Shown: in pieces, positions 8,200 to 16,320 of the stretch
How positions within the stretch are numbered: the stretch's first letter is position 1
How the letters are laid out: each line of letters begins with the position of its first letter
Assembly (NCBI RefSeq): GCF_008001235.1
Contig: NZ_CP040751.1
Location: 3,165,501 to 3,229,500 of the forward strand
From: Salidesulfovibrio onnuriiensis
GTDB taxonomy: Bacteria > Desulfobacterota > Desulfovibrionia > Desulfovibrionales > Desulfovibrionaceae
Length of the DNA: 64,000 nucleotides
Direction: 5' to 3'
The notes under the pieces: model-generated
The model's input: the letters and a program-made list of their open reading frames with translations, nothing else
What the model was told of the DNA's origin: nothing
The model's database searches: none
Program-made: the position numbers and the translations under genes

Positions 8200-8871
8200 A
8201 TGTCCAATCCGGCAAAGGCATACCTCACCACGCAGGTGGAAACCACGACCCAGGGTGAGCTGCTGCTTATGCTCTATGAAGCGGCCATCAAGTTCCTGAA
8301 GCGGGCCAAGATCGAAATGGAGAAAAAGGACTACGCCCAGAAGGGTATCTACATCTCCAAGGCCATGGACGTGATCAGCGAACTGGCCGACAGCCTGAAC
8401 AAGGAAAAGGGCGGCAAGATCACCGAGAACCTCCACAGCCTGTATACGTTCTGCAATTTCCACCTGGCCAAGGCGAACCTCAAGATGGACATGGACAAGA
8501 TCGACGAGGTCATCAAGATCATCGACGGAATCCGCTCGGCCTACGCCCAGATCGTGCCCCAGGTGGAAAAGGGCATTTCGCCCGATGCGGCCAAACAGGC
8601 GGCCGCCCCGGCTCCCGGCCCAACACCGGCCCAGGCGCAACAGCCGATTCAGCAGGCCCCCATGCCGCCCAAGGCCGACCCGGCTCCGGCGGCACAACCG
8701 GCCCAGGCCGAAAGTCAATCCACCCCGGAACCAAAGGCGGCCGCTGCCAGACCCAAGCCCGCAGCGCCCAAGCCCCAGCCGGGAGCACCGGAACCGACCA
8801 AGGCGGCACCCAAGCCAATGGTCAATCCCACAAGGCTCCGGGCCACCAACGCCTACAGCAACAGCCGTTAA
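8200..8871 (+). CDS. fliS: flagellar export chaperone FliS with a Pro/Ala-rich tail
   Basis: Cytoplasmic chaperone that binds the flagellin C-terminus before export. Residues 1 to about 125 form the four-helix FliS domain (AYLTTQVETTTQGELLLMLYE at the start). FliS proteins are normally 125-135 residues; here about 95 further residues, rich in Pro, Ala, Lys and Gln and without predicted fold, extend the C-terminus to 223. The ribosome site is strong (AAGGAG). It is the last gene of the fliD operon, closed by the terminator at 8877. The tail may be a linker, a species-specific docking region, or without function. Confidence 0.93.
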   Translation: MSNPAKAYLTTQVETTTQGELLLMLYEAAIKFLKRAKIEMEKKDYAQKGIYISKAMDVISELADSLNKEKGGKITENLHSLYTFCNFHLAKANLKMDMDKIDEVIKIIDGIRSAYAQIVPQVEKGISPDAAKQAAAPAPGPTPAQAQQPIQQAPMPPKADPAPAAQPAQAESQSTPEPKAAAARPKPAAPKPQPGAPEPTKAAPKPMVNPTRLRATNAYSNSR

Positions 8872-8876
8872 CATGG

Positions 8877-8903
8877 ACCGGCCCCTCGGGGCCGGTTTTC
8901 TTT
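8877..8903 (+). terminator. intrinsic terminator after fliS
   Basis: ACCGGCCC / GGGCCGGT stem with a CTCG loop followed by TTTCTTTT, six bases after the stop codon. Confidence 0.88.
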
Positions 8904-8959
8904 TGGCCCGGTTCGGCATCCGCATTTACAACGCCCCGTGGTTATGTCACTTTTCCCGC

Positions 8960-10033
8960 ATGTCCATGAAATCCATCCGCGTCCTGCACATCGTCAAACG
9001 CCTGGGCCTCGGCGGCACGGAAAAGGTCATGCAGCAATTCGTGACCCATCTGGACACGGGCCGTTTTGAACCGACCGTCTTCGCCTTTGCCGATGGCGAG
9101 CGCGGCCCCCAACTCCGCCAAGCGGGCATCGCCACCCATATCGGCGCGGACCTGCCCGCCGTGCTGGACCGTGTGCGGCCCCAAGTGGTCCACGTGCACC
9201 GGGCTGGATGGCCCGAGCCCGAGCTGCTCCGCCCACTGAGGCGAGCGGGCGTGCCCGTGGTGGTGGAAACCAACGTCTTCGGCAGGCATGACCCGAGCCC
9301 CCTGTGCGCGGTCATCGACAAGCACCTGTTCGTTTCCCGCTTCTGTCTGGACCGCTTCCACCAGACCACCGGAATCGAACGCGACACCGCCGCCTACGAC
9401 TTTCTCTACAACCCCGTGGACACGGACTTTTTTTCAGCAACAGCCCGTCAGGACCACGATTTTTCCCTCCCCGCCGCCGGGCGCATCTCCCGGCCCGACC
9501 CCGGCAAATGGTCCGGCCTGGCCCTGGAATTCCTACCCATGGTGGTGCGGGAAATCCCGGACTTTCGCTACCACGTCATCGGCGGCATCCCCGAGGCCGA
9601 AGCCTACGTACGCGATAACAACCTGGAGAAGAATGTCCTTTTCCACAATACCGTGACCACGGACGCGGAAATCTGCGACTTTCTCGACCAGGTGTCCCTG
9701 CTGGCCCACGCCAACGACACCGGCGAGTCCTTCGGCCTGGTTATTGCCGAGGCCATGGCCTGCGGCCTGCCGGTCATCACCCACCCGGCCGAGGGGCTGC
9801 GCGACAACGCCCAGCTCGAACTGGTGGACCACGGCGTCACCGGGTTGGTGGCCCGCAACGCCGAGGAGTATGCCCAGGCCGTGATCTGGCTGCTGGCCCA
9901 CCCGGAACAGGCCCGGGAAATGGGCCGTGCGGGACGAGCCAAGGCAGCCGAACACTACCGCAGCCAGACCGTGACCCGGCAACTGGAAAACATTTACGTG
10001 GAACTGCTGCGACGCAAGGGGATCGAGTCATGA
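8960..10033 (+). CDS. GT4-type glycosyltransferase
   Basis: A 357-residue GT-B fold glycosyltransferase of the GT4 type. The N-terminal GLGGTEKVMQQF loop, a central HVIGG strand and the C-terminal ESFGLVIAEAMACGLPVI motif (about residue 256), which binds the nucleotide sugar, are all present. The start is uncertain: ATG at 8960 and at 8966 are both possible and neither has a clear ribosome site; coding in this frame upstream of 8960 belongs to the fliS shadow. The stop overlaps the next gene's ATG (ATGA), so the two are translationally coupled. Its position beside the flagellar genes hints at flagellin or LPS glycosylation. Confidence 0.8.
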   Translation: MSMKSIRVLHIVKRLGLGGTEKVMQQFVTHLDTGRFEPTVFAFADGERGPQLRQAGIATHIGADLPAVLDRVRPQVVHVHRAGWPEPELLRPLRRAGVPVVVETNVFGRHDPSPLCAVIDKHLFVSRFCLDRFHQTTGIERDTAAYDFLYNPVDTDFFSATARQDHDFSLPAAGRISRPDPGKWSGLALEFLPMVVREIPDFRYHVIGGIPEAEAYVRDNNLEKNVLFHNTVTTDAEICDFLDQVSLLAHANDTGESFGLVIAEAMACGLPVITHPAEGLRDNAQLELVDHGVTGLVARNAEEYAQAVIWLLAHPEQAREMGRAGRAKAAEHYRSQTVTRQLENIYVELLRRKGIES

Positions 10034-11202
10034 CCGGACACATCAAGGCCTATACCGGGCAAGTGCTTTCGTTCCGGCTGGGAGCTGAGGCAAACGAACC
10101 GGCCATACCCGCGCTCCCCCCCGCAGACGTGGGAAAACACGTCCGACGCTGCCTGCGCATCCTGGAACAAAGCAGGGCTGAAACCCTGGTCCTCTTCGGT
10201 TTGGGAGAGGGCGGCATGCTGAACGCCCTGGCGCAGGCAGTCCCCTCGACGATCCGCCTGATTGCCTGCGAGCTCACCCCGTCCCGCGCCCGGCAAATGC
10301 TGCCAGGCCTGGACGCCCGCTGGGAAATCCTGGCCGACACCTCGCCCTGGGCCCACCTCTGCCTCCTGGGGCTGGAAAACGTCAGCGCCGCCAACGCAGG
10401 GCTCATGCTCAACCCGGAACTGCCCGCCGGACCGAAACGCACGGCACTCCAGGCCCTGCAACGCCAGTTCAGCCAGATGCGCCCCCATGCCGTCACCCGC
10501 GAGGCCGCACAGCGCATCTCCCTTTCCGCAGGGGCAATCCTCAGCCCCCACGAACCGGATCTGGCTGCCTTTTTCTCCCAGTTCCCGGCCTGGCTGCAGG
10601 AGTTGTGCATTGTCTGGGATTCGGAGACCGTCCCGGAAATGAATTTCACCTGCGCCTGCCCGGTGCGCCAGGCGGCCCATCCCCTGGACGACTTCGCTTC
10701 CCAGCGAAACCGCATGAAGCGGCTGTGCACCGGCGAATGGCTGCTCTATCTGGATGGAGATGAACTGCTCGTTCCCCGGGACTGGGAGGCCCTGCCCGCC
10801 CTGATCCGGAACGGCGAATCCGACTCCTTCTACTTCACGCGCCAGACCCTGTACCCGGACGTGGCGCACGCCAAGGTGGGCTTCGGCCTGTGGCCCGACC
10901 TCCAGCAACGCCTGTTCCGCAACGAGGCGCAGGTGCGTTTCGAGCGCCCGATCCACGAAAAACTGGCCGGGCTGAACGGCCCCGCCGCCATTGTTCTGGA
11001 CCTGCCCATCCTGCATTACAGCCGCCTCAGGAAATCGCCGCAGCAGATCCGGGAAAAACTGGCCCGTTTTGACGAGGCCGCCGCGCAAGACTCCCTGCAC
11101 CGCCTCAGCAAGGACTACCCGTCCCTGGACCGCAGAGCCCTGCACCCCCATGAATCCGGGAACATGATCATGACCCTGCGGCTGCCCGGCGCAGCCTCCT
11201 GA
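10030..11202 (+). CDS. GT2-like glycosyltransferase with an extra N-terminal domain
   Basis: A 390-residue protein. The C-terminal half (from about residue 165) looks like a GT-A/GT2 transferase of the WaaE/Lic2 kind: ILSPHEPDLAAFF, then RNRMKRLCTGEWLLYLDGDEL (the DxD-like acidic motif near residue 242) and a RLFRNEAQVRFERPIHEKL segment typical of this group. The N-terminal 160 residues contain a Rossmann-like VLFGLGEGGMLNAL but are not clearly assignable. The start overlaps the previous stop by four bases. Probably works with its neighbour on a surface glycan or flagellin; donor and acceptor are unknown. Confidence 0.65.
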   Translation: MTGHIKAYTGQVLSFRLGAEANEPAIPALPPADVGKHVRRCLRILEQSRAETLVLFGLGEGGMLNALAQAVPSTIRLIACELTPSRARQMLPGLDARWEILADTSPWAHLCLLGLENVSAANAGLMLNPELPAGPKRTALQALQRQFSQMRPHAVTREAAQRISLSAGAILSPHEPDLAAFFSQFPAWLQELCIVWDSETVPEMNFTCACPVRQAAHPLDDFASQRNRMKRLCTGEWLLYLDGDELLVPRDWEALPALIRNGESDSFYFTRQTLYPDVAHAKVGFGLWPDLQQRLFRNEAQVRFERPIHEKLAGLNGPAAIVLDLPILHYSRLRKSPQQIREKLARFDEAAAQDSLHRLSKDYPSLDRRALHPHESGNMIMTLRLPGAAS

Positions 11203-11306
11203 CAACGGCCGTGTACCGGTGCAGCCGATTGCGCGCGGCTTGATTCTCCCGTACAAAATGGGTAGGAGCAAAGCTTCTTGAGTAATCACCACAAGGAAAC
11301 AATCCC

Positions 11307-12308
11307 ATGCTGATAACCTGTCCGGAGTGCAAATTTTCCCGCGAGATCAACGAAACAAAAATCCCGGAGAAATCCGTGATTGCCACCTGCCCCAAGTGCA
11401 AGGCCAAATTCAAGTTCCGGGAATTGCCCGGGGAAGAGGATACCTTTTCCCTGGAAACCGCTCCTGAAAAGGAAACACTTCCGGAGCCTCCGGCTTCCGC
11501 CGAACCGGAAACCGACCGGTTCCCCTCCCTGCACGACCCGGCCGAAGACCCGGGCGACGAGCTCTGGAACAAGATCGGCGGCATGTCCCCGCCCGAGGGA
11601 GACAAACACTCGCCCGCTCCCGAGCGGGAGCAGGAGGCTGCGCCCTTTGCGGCGCTGGAAACCGAGGAACCGGAACGGCCCGTGGTCGAGGTTCCCTTCG
11701 AGCGCCTGGACCAGTACGGATTTTTCCCGGGCATCTTCGCCACCATCAAGCGCGTGCTGTTTGCGCCGCACCTCTTTTTCAGCGTCATGCCCCTGGGACG
11801 GGGACTTATTCGCCCCCTGATCTTCGCCCTGCTCATCCTGGTGCTCCACGACGTGCTGCAGGCGGTCTTCACCCAGGCCGGGCTGCTTTCCCCCGCGGGA
11901 CTGGGCGGCGAGGTGCTCACCCAGGAGGAATTCGCCACCTTCAACCCGTTCATGATCATCCCCATCTCCCCGCTGATCTGGACACTGGGGCTGTTCCTCT
12001 CCGCCGGGTTGCACCACCTGCTGCTCATGGCCCTCAAGGCTTCGGGCGGCAAGTTCGAGGCCACGTTCCGGGCAGCGGCCTACGCCACCGCGCCCATCAT
12101 CCTCATGTACATTCCCCTGCCGTTCGAAATGGCGGCAAACGTGCAGGCCGGCATCGTCTTCATTTGGAACATGACCATAACCGTGATAGGATGGAAGTGC
12201 CTGCACAGGACCTCTCTCCTGCGTGCGGGCCTGGCGGCGGCAATCCCCCTGCTCGTGGTGGGGGCGGCCTACCTGTCGTCCATGTACGGCAGCGCGCCGA
12301 TGGTCTAG
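11307..12308 (+). CDS. zinc-ribbon and YIP1-type membrane protein
   Basis: A 333-residue inner-membrane protein. Residues 1-35 form an MJ0042-type zinc ribbon (C5, C8, C28, C31). A long acidic, proline-rich cytoplasmic linker follows (about 40-130), then a YIP1-like domain with roughly five hydrophobic helices from residue 165 (PLIFALLILVLHDVLQAVF, then segments around 220, 255, 280 and 310). YIP1-domain proteins are integral membrane proteins of unknown role in bacteria. AAGGAAA lies upstream of the start. It is followed 19 bases later by the small helical protein. Confidence 0.75.
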   Translation: MLITCPECKFSREINETKIPEKSVIATCPKCKAKFKFRELPGEEDTFSLETAPEKETLPEPPASAEPETDRFPSLHDPAEDPGDELWNKIGGMSPPEGDKHSPAPEREQEAAPFAALETEEPERPVVEVPFERLDQYGFFPGIFATIKRVLFAPHLFFSVMPLGRGLIRPLIFALLILVLHDVLQAVFTQAGLLSPAGLGGEVLTQEEFATFNPFMIIPISPLIWTLGLFLSAGLHHLLLMALKASGGKFEATFRAAAYATAPIILMYIPLPFEMAANVQAGIVFIWNMTITVIGWKCLHRTSLLRAGLAAAIPLLVVGAAYLSSMYGSAPMV

Positions 12309-12327
12309 ACCGAACCGGGAGCTGGCC

Positions 12328-12663
12328 ATGATCACCTGGATGCGGAAGAAGTGGAAGGAATGGCAGTCCTACCGCGCGCTCGTGCGGCAGGTGGATCCCC
12401 AGAACTTCCAGCGCATGGCCCGGGAGATCAGGGAGCTGGCCCAGCTGGCCGCCCACGTCTGCCCGGACAGCGCCGACATCCGCATGCAGATTTCCAACAT
12501 CCAGCATGAGATGGACCGGCTTGACGAAATGGCCTCCCAGCCGGAATTCCGCCGCCTGTCCACGGGCAAGCGCCTGCTGCTGCGCCAGGGGCTTGAACAG
12601 TCCAAGGACCAGATCATCCAGGCCATCGAGGCCGCGCCCAGCCCCACCGACATCATCCAGTAG
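12328..12663 (+). CDS. small helical hypothetical protein
   Basis: A 111-residue, soluble, mostly alpha-helical protein. It has a basic, Trp-containing N-terminus (MITWMRKKWKEWQSYR), two heptad-like helices (about 20-65) and a C-terminal RLLLRQGLEQSKDQIIQAIE helix. I do not recognise it. The start at 12328 has GGAG eight bases upstream and follows the YIP1-type gene by 19 bases, so the two are probably co-transcribed; an in-frame extension to 12223 only overlaps that gene in a shadow frame. Confidence 0.7.
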   Translation: MITWMRKKWKEWQSYRALVRQVDPQNFQRMAREIRELAQLAAHVCPDSADIRMQISNIQHEMDRLDEMASQPEFRRLSTGKRLLLRQGLEQSKDQIIQAIEAAPSPTDIIQ

Positions 12664-12701
12664 CCGCAGCGGTACGTATTTTGCTAATTTGCATGGCGTA
12701 G

Positions 12702-12738
12702 CCCCGCAACCGTCGGAAGTCCGTCGGTGCGCGCGGGG
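12702..12738 (+). other. nested hairpin before the OmpA-like lipoprotein gene
   Basis: CCCCGC pairs with GCGGGG and encloses ACCGTCGG / CCGTCGGT (one mismatch) around an AAGT loop. It ends immediately before an in-frame alternative ATG at 12739. There is no U-tract, so it is not a terminator; it could affect translation of the downstream gene. Confidence 0.35.
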
Positions 12739-12768
12739 ATGGAGCAACCCACAGCCCCCAGAAACGCC

Positions 12769-13932
12769 ATGCAACGACTGCTGCTTTTCATCATTATCCT
12801 CTCCCTGGGCGCCTGCGCCTATGTGGAGCCGTCCATCACTGAACCGTCCACCATTTACAAGGACGCCAAGCTGCACAAGTCGGAAGTGGTCATGACGGCC
12901 CAGCCGCGCAGCAGGCAGTACCAGCCCCTCACGGCCCTGTGCATGCCCTTCTTCATCCAGGAGCCGGTCACCGACCATATAGCGCTGGGGCGGGAACTGG
13001 GGGGGATCTTCTACCGGACCTGGCGGTATAAGCAGATGTTCCCCATCTTCGAATACGCGTCCGACTCACAGTTCCGGGGACTCGGCAGCGCCCTTTCCCT
13101 GGCCCGCGCCAAGGGGGCGGACCTGCTCATCGTGGGCATCATCCCACACCTGTATGCGGGCTCCACCGTGGACGACACGGACATCACCATCCAGATACGG
13201 ATCTATGAAACCCGCAACAACATGCTGCTGTTCAGCATGGCCCAGGCCGGGCGCGTGGAATTCAGGGACGACAAGGACCTCATCCTGCTCAAGGTCAAGG
13301 ACCGCATGCCCTCCAGCCCGCTTTACCAGCTGACCCGGTCCATAGCCCACGACATGGCCGTGCCCGTGCAGTCCTGGCTGCCCAGCCCGGGCACACCCTA
13401 CCAGTTCGCCGACGACAGGGCCGGCATCGTCAATGCCATGACAGCCCCGGTCCAACCCGCCGGCAACACTGCCGACACGGCCGCCGGGCAGCAAACCGGG
13501 CCCCAGGGCGATTCCGGCATGGACGGCGCACAGGGCCAGCAGACCGACGTGACCGCCATCGAGCGCGACCTGAAGTCCCCCGAAGCGCCGGGCGTGAACC
13601 TGGACATCCACTTCGACGTAGACAAGGCCACCATCCGCCCCTCGTCCTATCCCCTGATCGACGAATTGGGCCGGGCGCTGCAAAGCCCGGATCTCAAGGG
13701 CCGGAAGGTCATCATCGGCGGGCACACCGACTCGGACGCGAATGACCGCTACAACCTGGACCTGTCCAAGCGCCGGGCCGAGGCGGTCAAGCAGTACCTG
13801 ACCAGCAAATTCCAGATCGATCCGGCCCTGCTGACCACCGTGGGCTACGGTGAATCCCGCCCCCTGGCCAAGAACGACAACGCGGCCAACAAGCAGATGA
13901 ACCGCCGCGTGGAGGTCCGCCTGGCAGAATAG
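12769..13932 (+). CDS. OmpA-family lipoprotein
   Basis: A 387-residue outer-membrane-type lipoprotein. The signal peptide MQRLLLFIIILSLGAC has a lipobox LGA-C with Cys16 as the lipidation site. A GNA1162/FlgO-like middle region (about 40-215) follows, then a Gln/Ala/Asp linker and a C-terminal OmpA/Pal peptidoglycan-binding domain (from about 280). That domain carries FDVDKATIRPSSYPLIDELG, GHTDSDANDRYNLDLSKRRA and MNRRVEVRL. The start at 12769 fits the signal peptide but lacks a good ribosome site; ATG at 12739 would add ten residues. The FlgO-like part and the nearby flagellar block make an envelope/flagellar anchoring role possible. Confidence 0.82.
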   Translation: MQRLLLFIIILSLGACAYVEPSITEPSTIYKDAKLHKSEVVMTAQPRSRQYQPLTALCMPFFIQEPVTDHIALGRELGGIFYRTWRYKQMFPIFEYASDSQFRGLGSALSLARAKGADLLIVGIIPHLYAGSTVDDTDITIQIRIYETRNNMLLFSMAQAGRVEFRDDKDLILLKVKDRMPSSPLYQLTRSIAHDMAVPVQSWLPSPGTPYQFADDRAGIVNAMTAPVQPAGNTADTAAGQQTGPQGDSGMDGAQGQQTDVTAIERDLKSPEAPGVNLDIHFDVDKATIRPSSYPLIDELGRALQSPDLKGRKVIIGGHTDSDANDRYNLDLSKRRAEAVKQYLTSKFQIDPALLTTVGYGESRPLAKNDNAANKQMNRRVEVRLAE

Positions 13933-13986
13933 GAATCATTCTTGACAAGAAACATTCGGGCCCGCAGTATGTACCGGGCCTGACGC

Positions 13987-14018
13987 GGGAGCAGGATCAC
14001 GATCCTGCTCCCTTTTTT
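13987..14018 (+). terminator. strong intrinsic terminator after the OmpA-like gene
   Basis: Perfect inverted repeat GGGAGCAGGAT / ATCCTGCTCCC with a four-base loop followed by six Ts. Confidence 0.95.
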
Positions 14019-14084
14019 CGGCTTTGAGACCGCCGGCTTTTGTGGTACCCCAAAGACCTCACATATCAAACGAGGACTGTATCA

Positions 14085-15278
14085 ATGATAGGAATTTCCA
14101 AACTATATTGCGGCGCAGTGGAACCGTCGGACGCACTCCGCTACGGCCGCGAGTCCGGGAAGCTCCCTTCCCATCTCCTGCAATTCTCCAAGGACAAGAA
14201 GCCCGTGGTGGTCTGGAACATGACCCAGCGGTGCAACCTGAAATGTGTGCACTGCTACGCCCACGCGGTGGACCCCAGCGACCACAAGGACCCCATCGGC
14301 ACGGACAAGGCCAAGGAGATCATTGACGATCTGGCCCAGTTCGGCGCTCCGGTCATGCTCTTTTCCGGCGGCGAACCCCTGGTGCGCGAGGACCTGACCG
14401 AACTGGCCAAATACGCCACGGGCAAGGGCATGCGCGCTGTCATCTCCACCAACGGAACCCTGATTACCAAGCGCAAGGCCGCCGAGCTCAAGGAAGTGGG
14501 CCTGTCCTACGTGGGAATTTCCCTGGACGGCGCCGAAGCGGTGCACGACAAGTTCCGCGGCGTTCCCGGTGCCTACAAGCAGGCGCTCAAGGGCGTGGAG
14601 AACTGTATGGCCGAAGGCCTCAAGGTGGGCCTTCGCTTTACCATCAACAAGCGCAACGCAGGCGAAATTCCGCACCTCTTCGACCTGCTCGAGGCAATGG
14701 AAGTTCCCCGCATCTGTTTCTACCACCTGGTCTACTCTGGACGCGGTTCCGAGCTGATCAAGGAAGACCTGAACCACCAGGAAACCCGGGAAACCGTGGA
14801 CCTGATCATGGACCGCACCCGCGCGCTCTTCGACAAGGGCAAGCCCAAGGAAGTGCTCACCGTGGACAACCACGCGGACGGCCCCTACGTCTACTACCGC
14901 ATGCTCAAGGAAGACCCGGTCCGCGCCGAGCAGGTCAAGGAGCTGCTGCAGTGGAACGAGGGCAACTCGTCCGGGCGCGGCATCGGCTGCATCTCCTGGG
15001 ACGGCCAGGTTCACGCGGACCAGTTCATGCGCCACATCACCTTCGGCAATGTGCTGGAACGCCCGTTCTCCGAAATCTGGACCGACGAAAGCATCGAGTT
15101 GCTGCACAAGATGAAGGACAAGCGCCCCCACGTGAAGGGCCGCTGCGCCAAGTGCCGCTTCCTGAACATCTGCGGCGGCAACTTCCGCGCCCGCGCCGAG
15201 GCCTACCACGGCGATTTCTGGGCCGAAGACCCGGCCTGCTACCTGACGGACGAGGAAATCACCGGCGAACCGCTGTAG
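14085..15278 (+). CDS. ahbC: 12,18-didecarboxysiroheme deacetylase AhbC (radical SAM)
   Basis: Radical SAM enzyme of the siroheme-dependent heme route: removes the acetate side chains of didecarboxysiroheme to give iron-coproporphyrin III. The 397 residues hold the CxxxCxxC cluster motif (C50, C54, C57 in RCNLKCVHCY), the GGEP motif and a C-terminal SPASM-like cysteine set (CAKCRFLNICGG). Clustering with hemB and ahbD makes the assignment firm. The start at 14085 (GAGGA upstream, slightly long spacing) gives the usual family N-terminus. It is the first gene of the heme cluster; an imperfect palindrome (TTTGTGGT-ACCCCAAA, 14039-14054) lies just upstream. Confidence 0.93.
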   Translation: MIGISKLYCGAVEPSDALRYGRESGKLPSHLLQFSKDKKPVVVWNMTQRCNLKCVHCYAHAVDPSDHKDPIGTDKAKEIIDDLAQFGAPVMLFSGGEPLVREDLTELAKYATGKGMRAVISTNGTLITKRKAAELKEVGLSYVGISLDGAEAVHDKFRGVPGAYKQALKGVENCMAEGLKVGLRFTINKRNAGEIPHLFDLLEAMEVPRICFYHLVYSGRGSELIKEDLNHQETRETVDLIMDRTRALFDKGKPKEVLTVDNHADGPYVYYRMLKEDPVRAEQVKELLQWNEGNSSGRGIGCISWDGQVHADQFMRHITFGNVLERPFSEIWTDESIELLHKMKDKRPHVKGRCAKCRFLNICGGNFRARAEAYHGDFWAEDPACYLTDEEITGEPL

Positions 15279-15297
15279 CCGAAAGACAGACATCAAC

Positions 15298-15319
15298 GGG
15301 CCGCTCAAGCGGCCCTTTT
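15298..15319 (+). terminator. hairpin with U-run between ahbC and hemB
   Basis: GGGCCGCT-CA-AGCGGCCC followed by TTTTC, placed between ahbC and hemB. It looks like an intrinsic terminator inside a functional gene set, so hemB and below may be expressed at a lower level by read-through, or have their own promoter. Confidence 0.75.
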
Positions 15320-15329
15320 CGGAGTTCCT

Positions 15330-16316
15330 ATGCCATTGCTGGATTTTCACAGAGGAAGACGACTGAGGACATCTCCGGCCCTGCGTGAAATGGTCAGGGA
15401 AAACGAAGTCAGGCCCCAGGACCTGGTCATGTGCTATTTCGTGGCCGAGACTGAAGACCCGGATTTCAGGAAACCCATCAGTTCCATGCCCGGCCAGTAC
15501 CAGCTTTCCCTGGACCAGCTGGAGAGGCAGGTGGCCGGGGCCGTGAAAAACGGCCTGCGCAGCTGCCTCCTTTTCGGCATCCCTGCCGAAAAGGACGAAG
15601 TGGGCTCCCAGGCCTATGCCGAGGACGGCATCGTCCAGCAGGCCATCCGCAGGCTCAAGACCAATTGGCCCGAACTCATCGTCATCGCGGACACCTGCCT
15701 GTGCGAATACACCTCCCACGGGCACTGCGGCATCGTCTCCTCCAAGGGCGAGATCAAAAACGACCCAACCCTGGACCTGCTGGCCCGCGCGGCCGTGGCC
15801 CAGGCAAAGGCGGGCGCGGACATCATCGCCCCCTCGGACATGATGGACGGCCGCGTCGCCGCCATCCGCGCGGCCCTGGACGAGGCGGGCTTCATCAACA
15901 CGCCCATCATGTCCTATTCCGTGAAGTACGCCTCCGGCTTTTACGGCCCGTTCCGCGAGGCGGCCGAAGGCGCACCCAAGTTCGGGGACCGCACCACCTA
16001 CCAGATGGACCCGGCCAACGGTCGGGAAGGCCTGCGCGAAGCGGCAGCCGACCTGGACGAGGGCGCGGACATCATCATGGTCAAGCCGGGCATGCCCTAC
16101 CTGGATATGGTCCGCATGCTGCGCGACAACTTCGACGCGCCCGTGGCCGCCTACCAGGTCAGCGGCGAGTACAGCATGATCAAGGCCGCCGCCCAGAACG
16201 GCTGGCTGGATGAAAAGACCGTGGTCATGGAGTCCCTCGTCGCCTTCAAGCGCGCGGGGGCGGACCTCATCATCAGCTACTTTACCGAAGACGTCCTCAA
16301 GACGCTGAACGGATAG
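15330..16316 (+). CDS. hemB: porphobilinogen synthase
   Basis: Delta-aminolevulinate dehydratase, which condenses two 5-aminolevulinate molecules to porphobilinogen, the shared first ring of siroheme and heme. The 328 residues have the zinc-site cysteines C123, C125 and C133 (DTCLCEYTSHGHCG) and the two active-site lysines K199 (SYSVKYAS) and K252 (MVKPGMPY). Length is normal. The start has GGAG nine bases upstream. It lies between ahbC and ahbD as in other sulfate reducers, four bases before ahbD. Confidence 0.98.
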   Translation: MPLLDFHRGRRLRTSPALREMVRENEVRPQDLVMCYFVAETEDPDFRKPISSMPGQYQLSLDQLERQVAGAVKNGLRSCLLFGIPAEKDEVGSQAYAEDGIVQQAIRRLKTNWPELIVIADTCLCEYTSHGHCGIVSSKGEIKNDPTLDLLARAAVAQAKAGADIIAPSDMMDGRVAAIRAALDEAGFINTPIMSYSVKYASGFYGPFREAAEGAPKFGDRTTYQMDPANGREGLREAAADLDEGADIIMVKPGMPYLDMVRMLRDNFDAPVAAYQVSGEYSMIKAAAQNGWLDEKTVVMESLVAFKRAGADLIISYFTEDVLKTLNG

Positions 16317-16320
16317 AAAT

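Noticed and set aside
8585-8959. N-terminal extension of the GT4 glycosyltransferase
   Set aside because: Arg/Pro-rich shadow of the fliS tail; it also runs through the fliS terminator.
14039-14054. Imperfect palindrome TTTGTGGT-ACCCCAAA before ahbC as a regulator site
   Set aside because: One symmetric mismatch, single occurrence, no adjacent regulator; mentioned under ahbC but not promoted to a feature.
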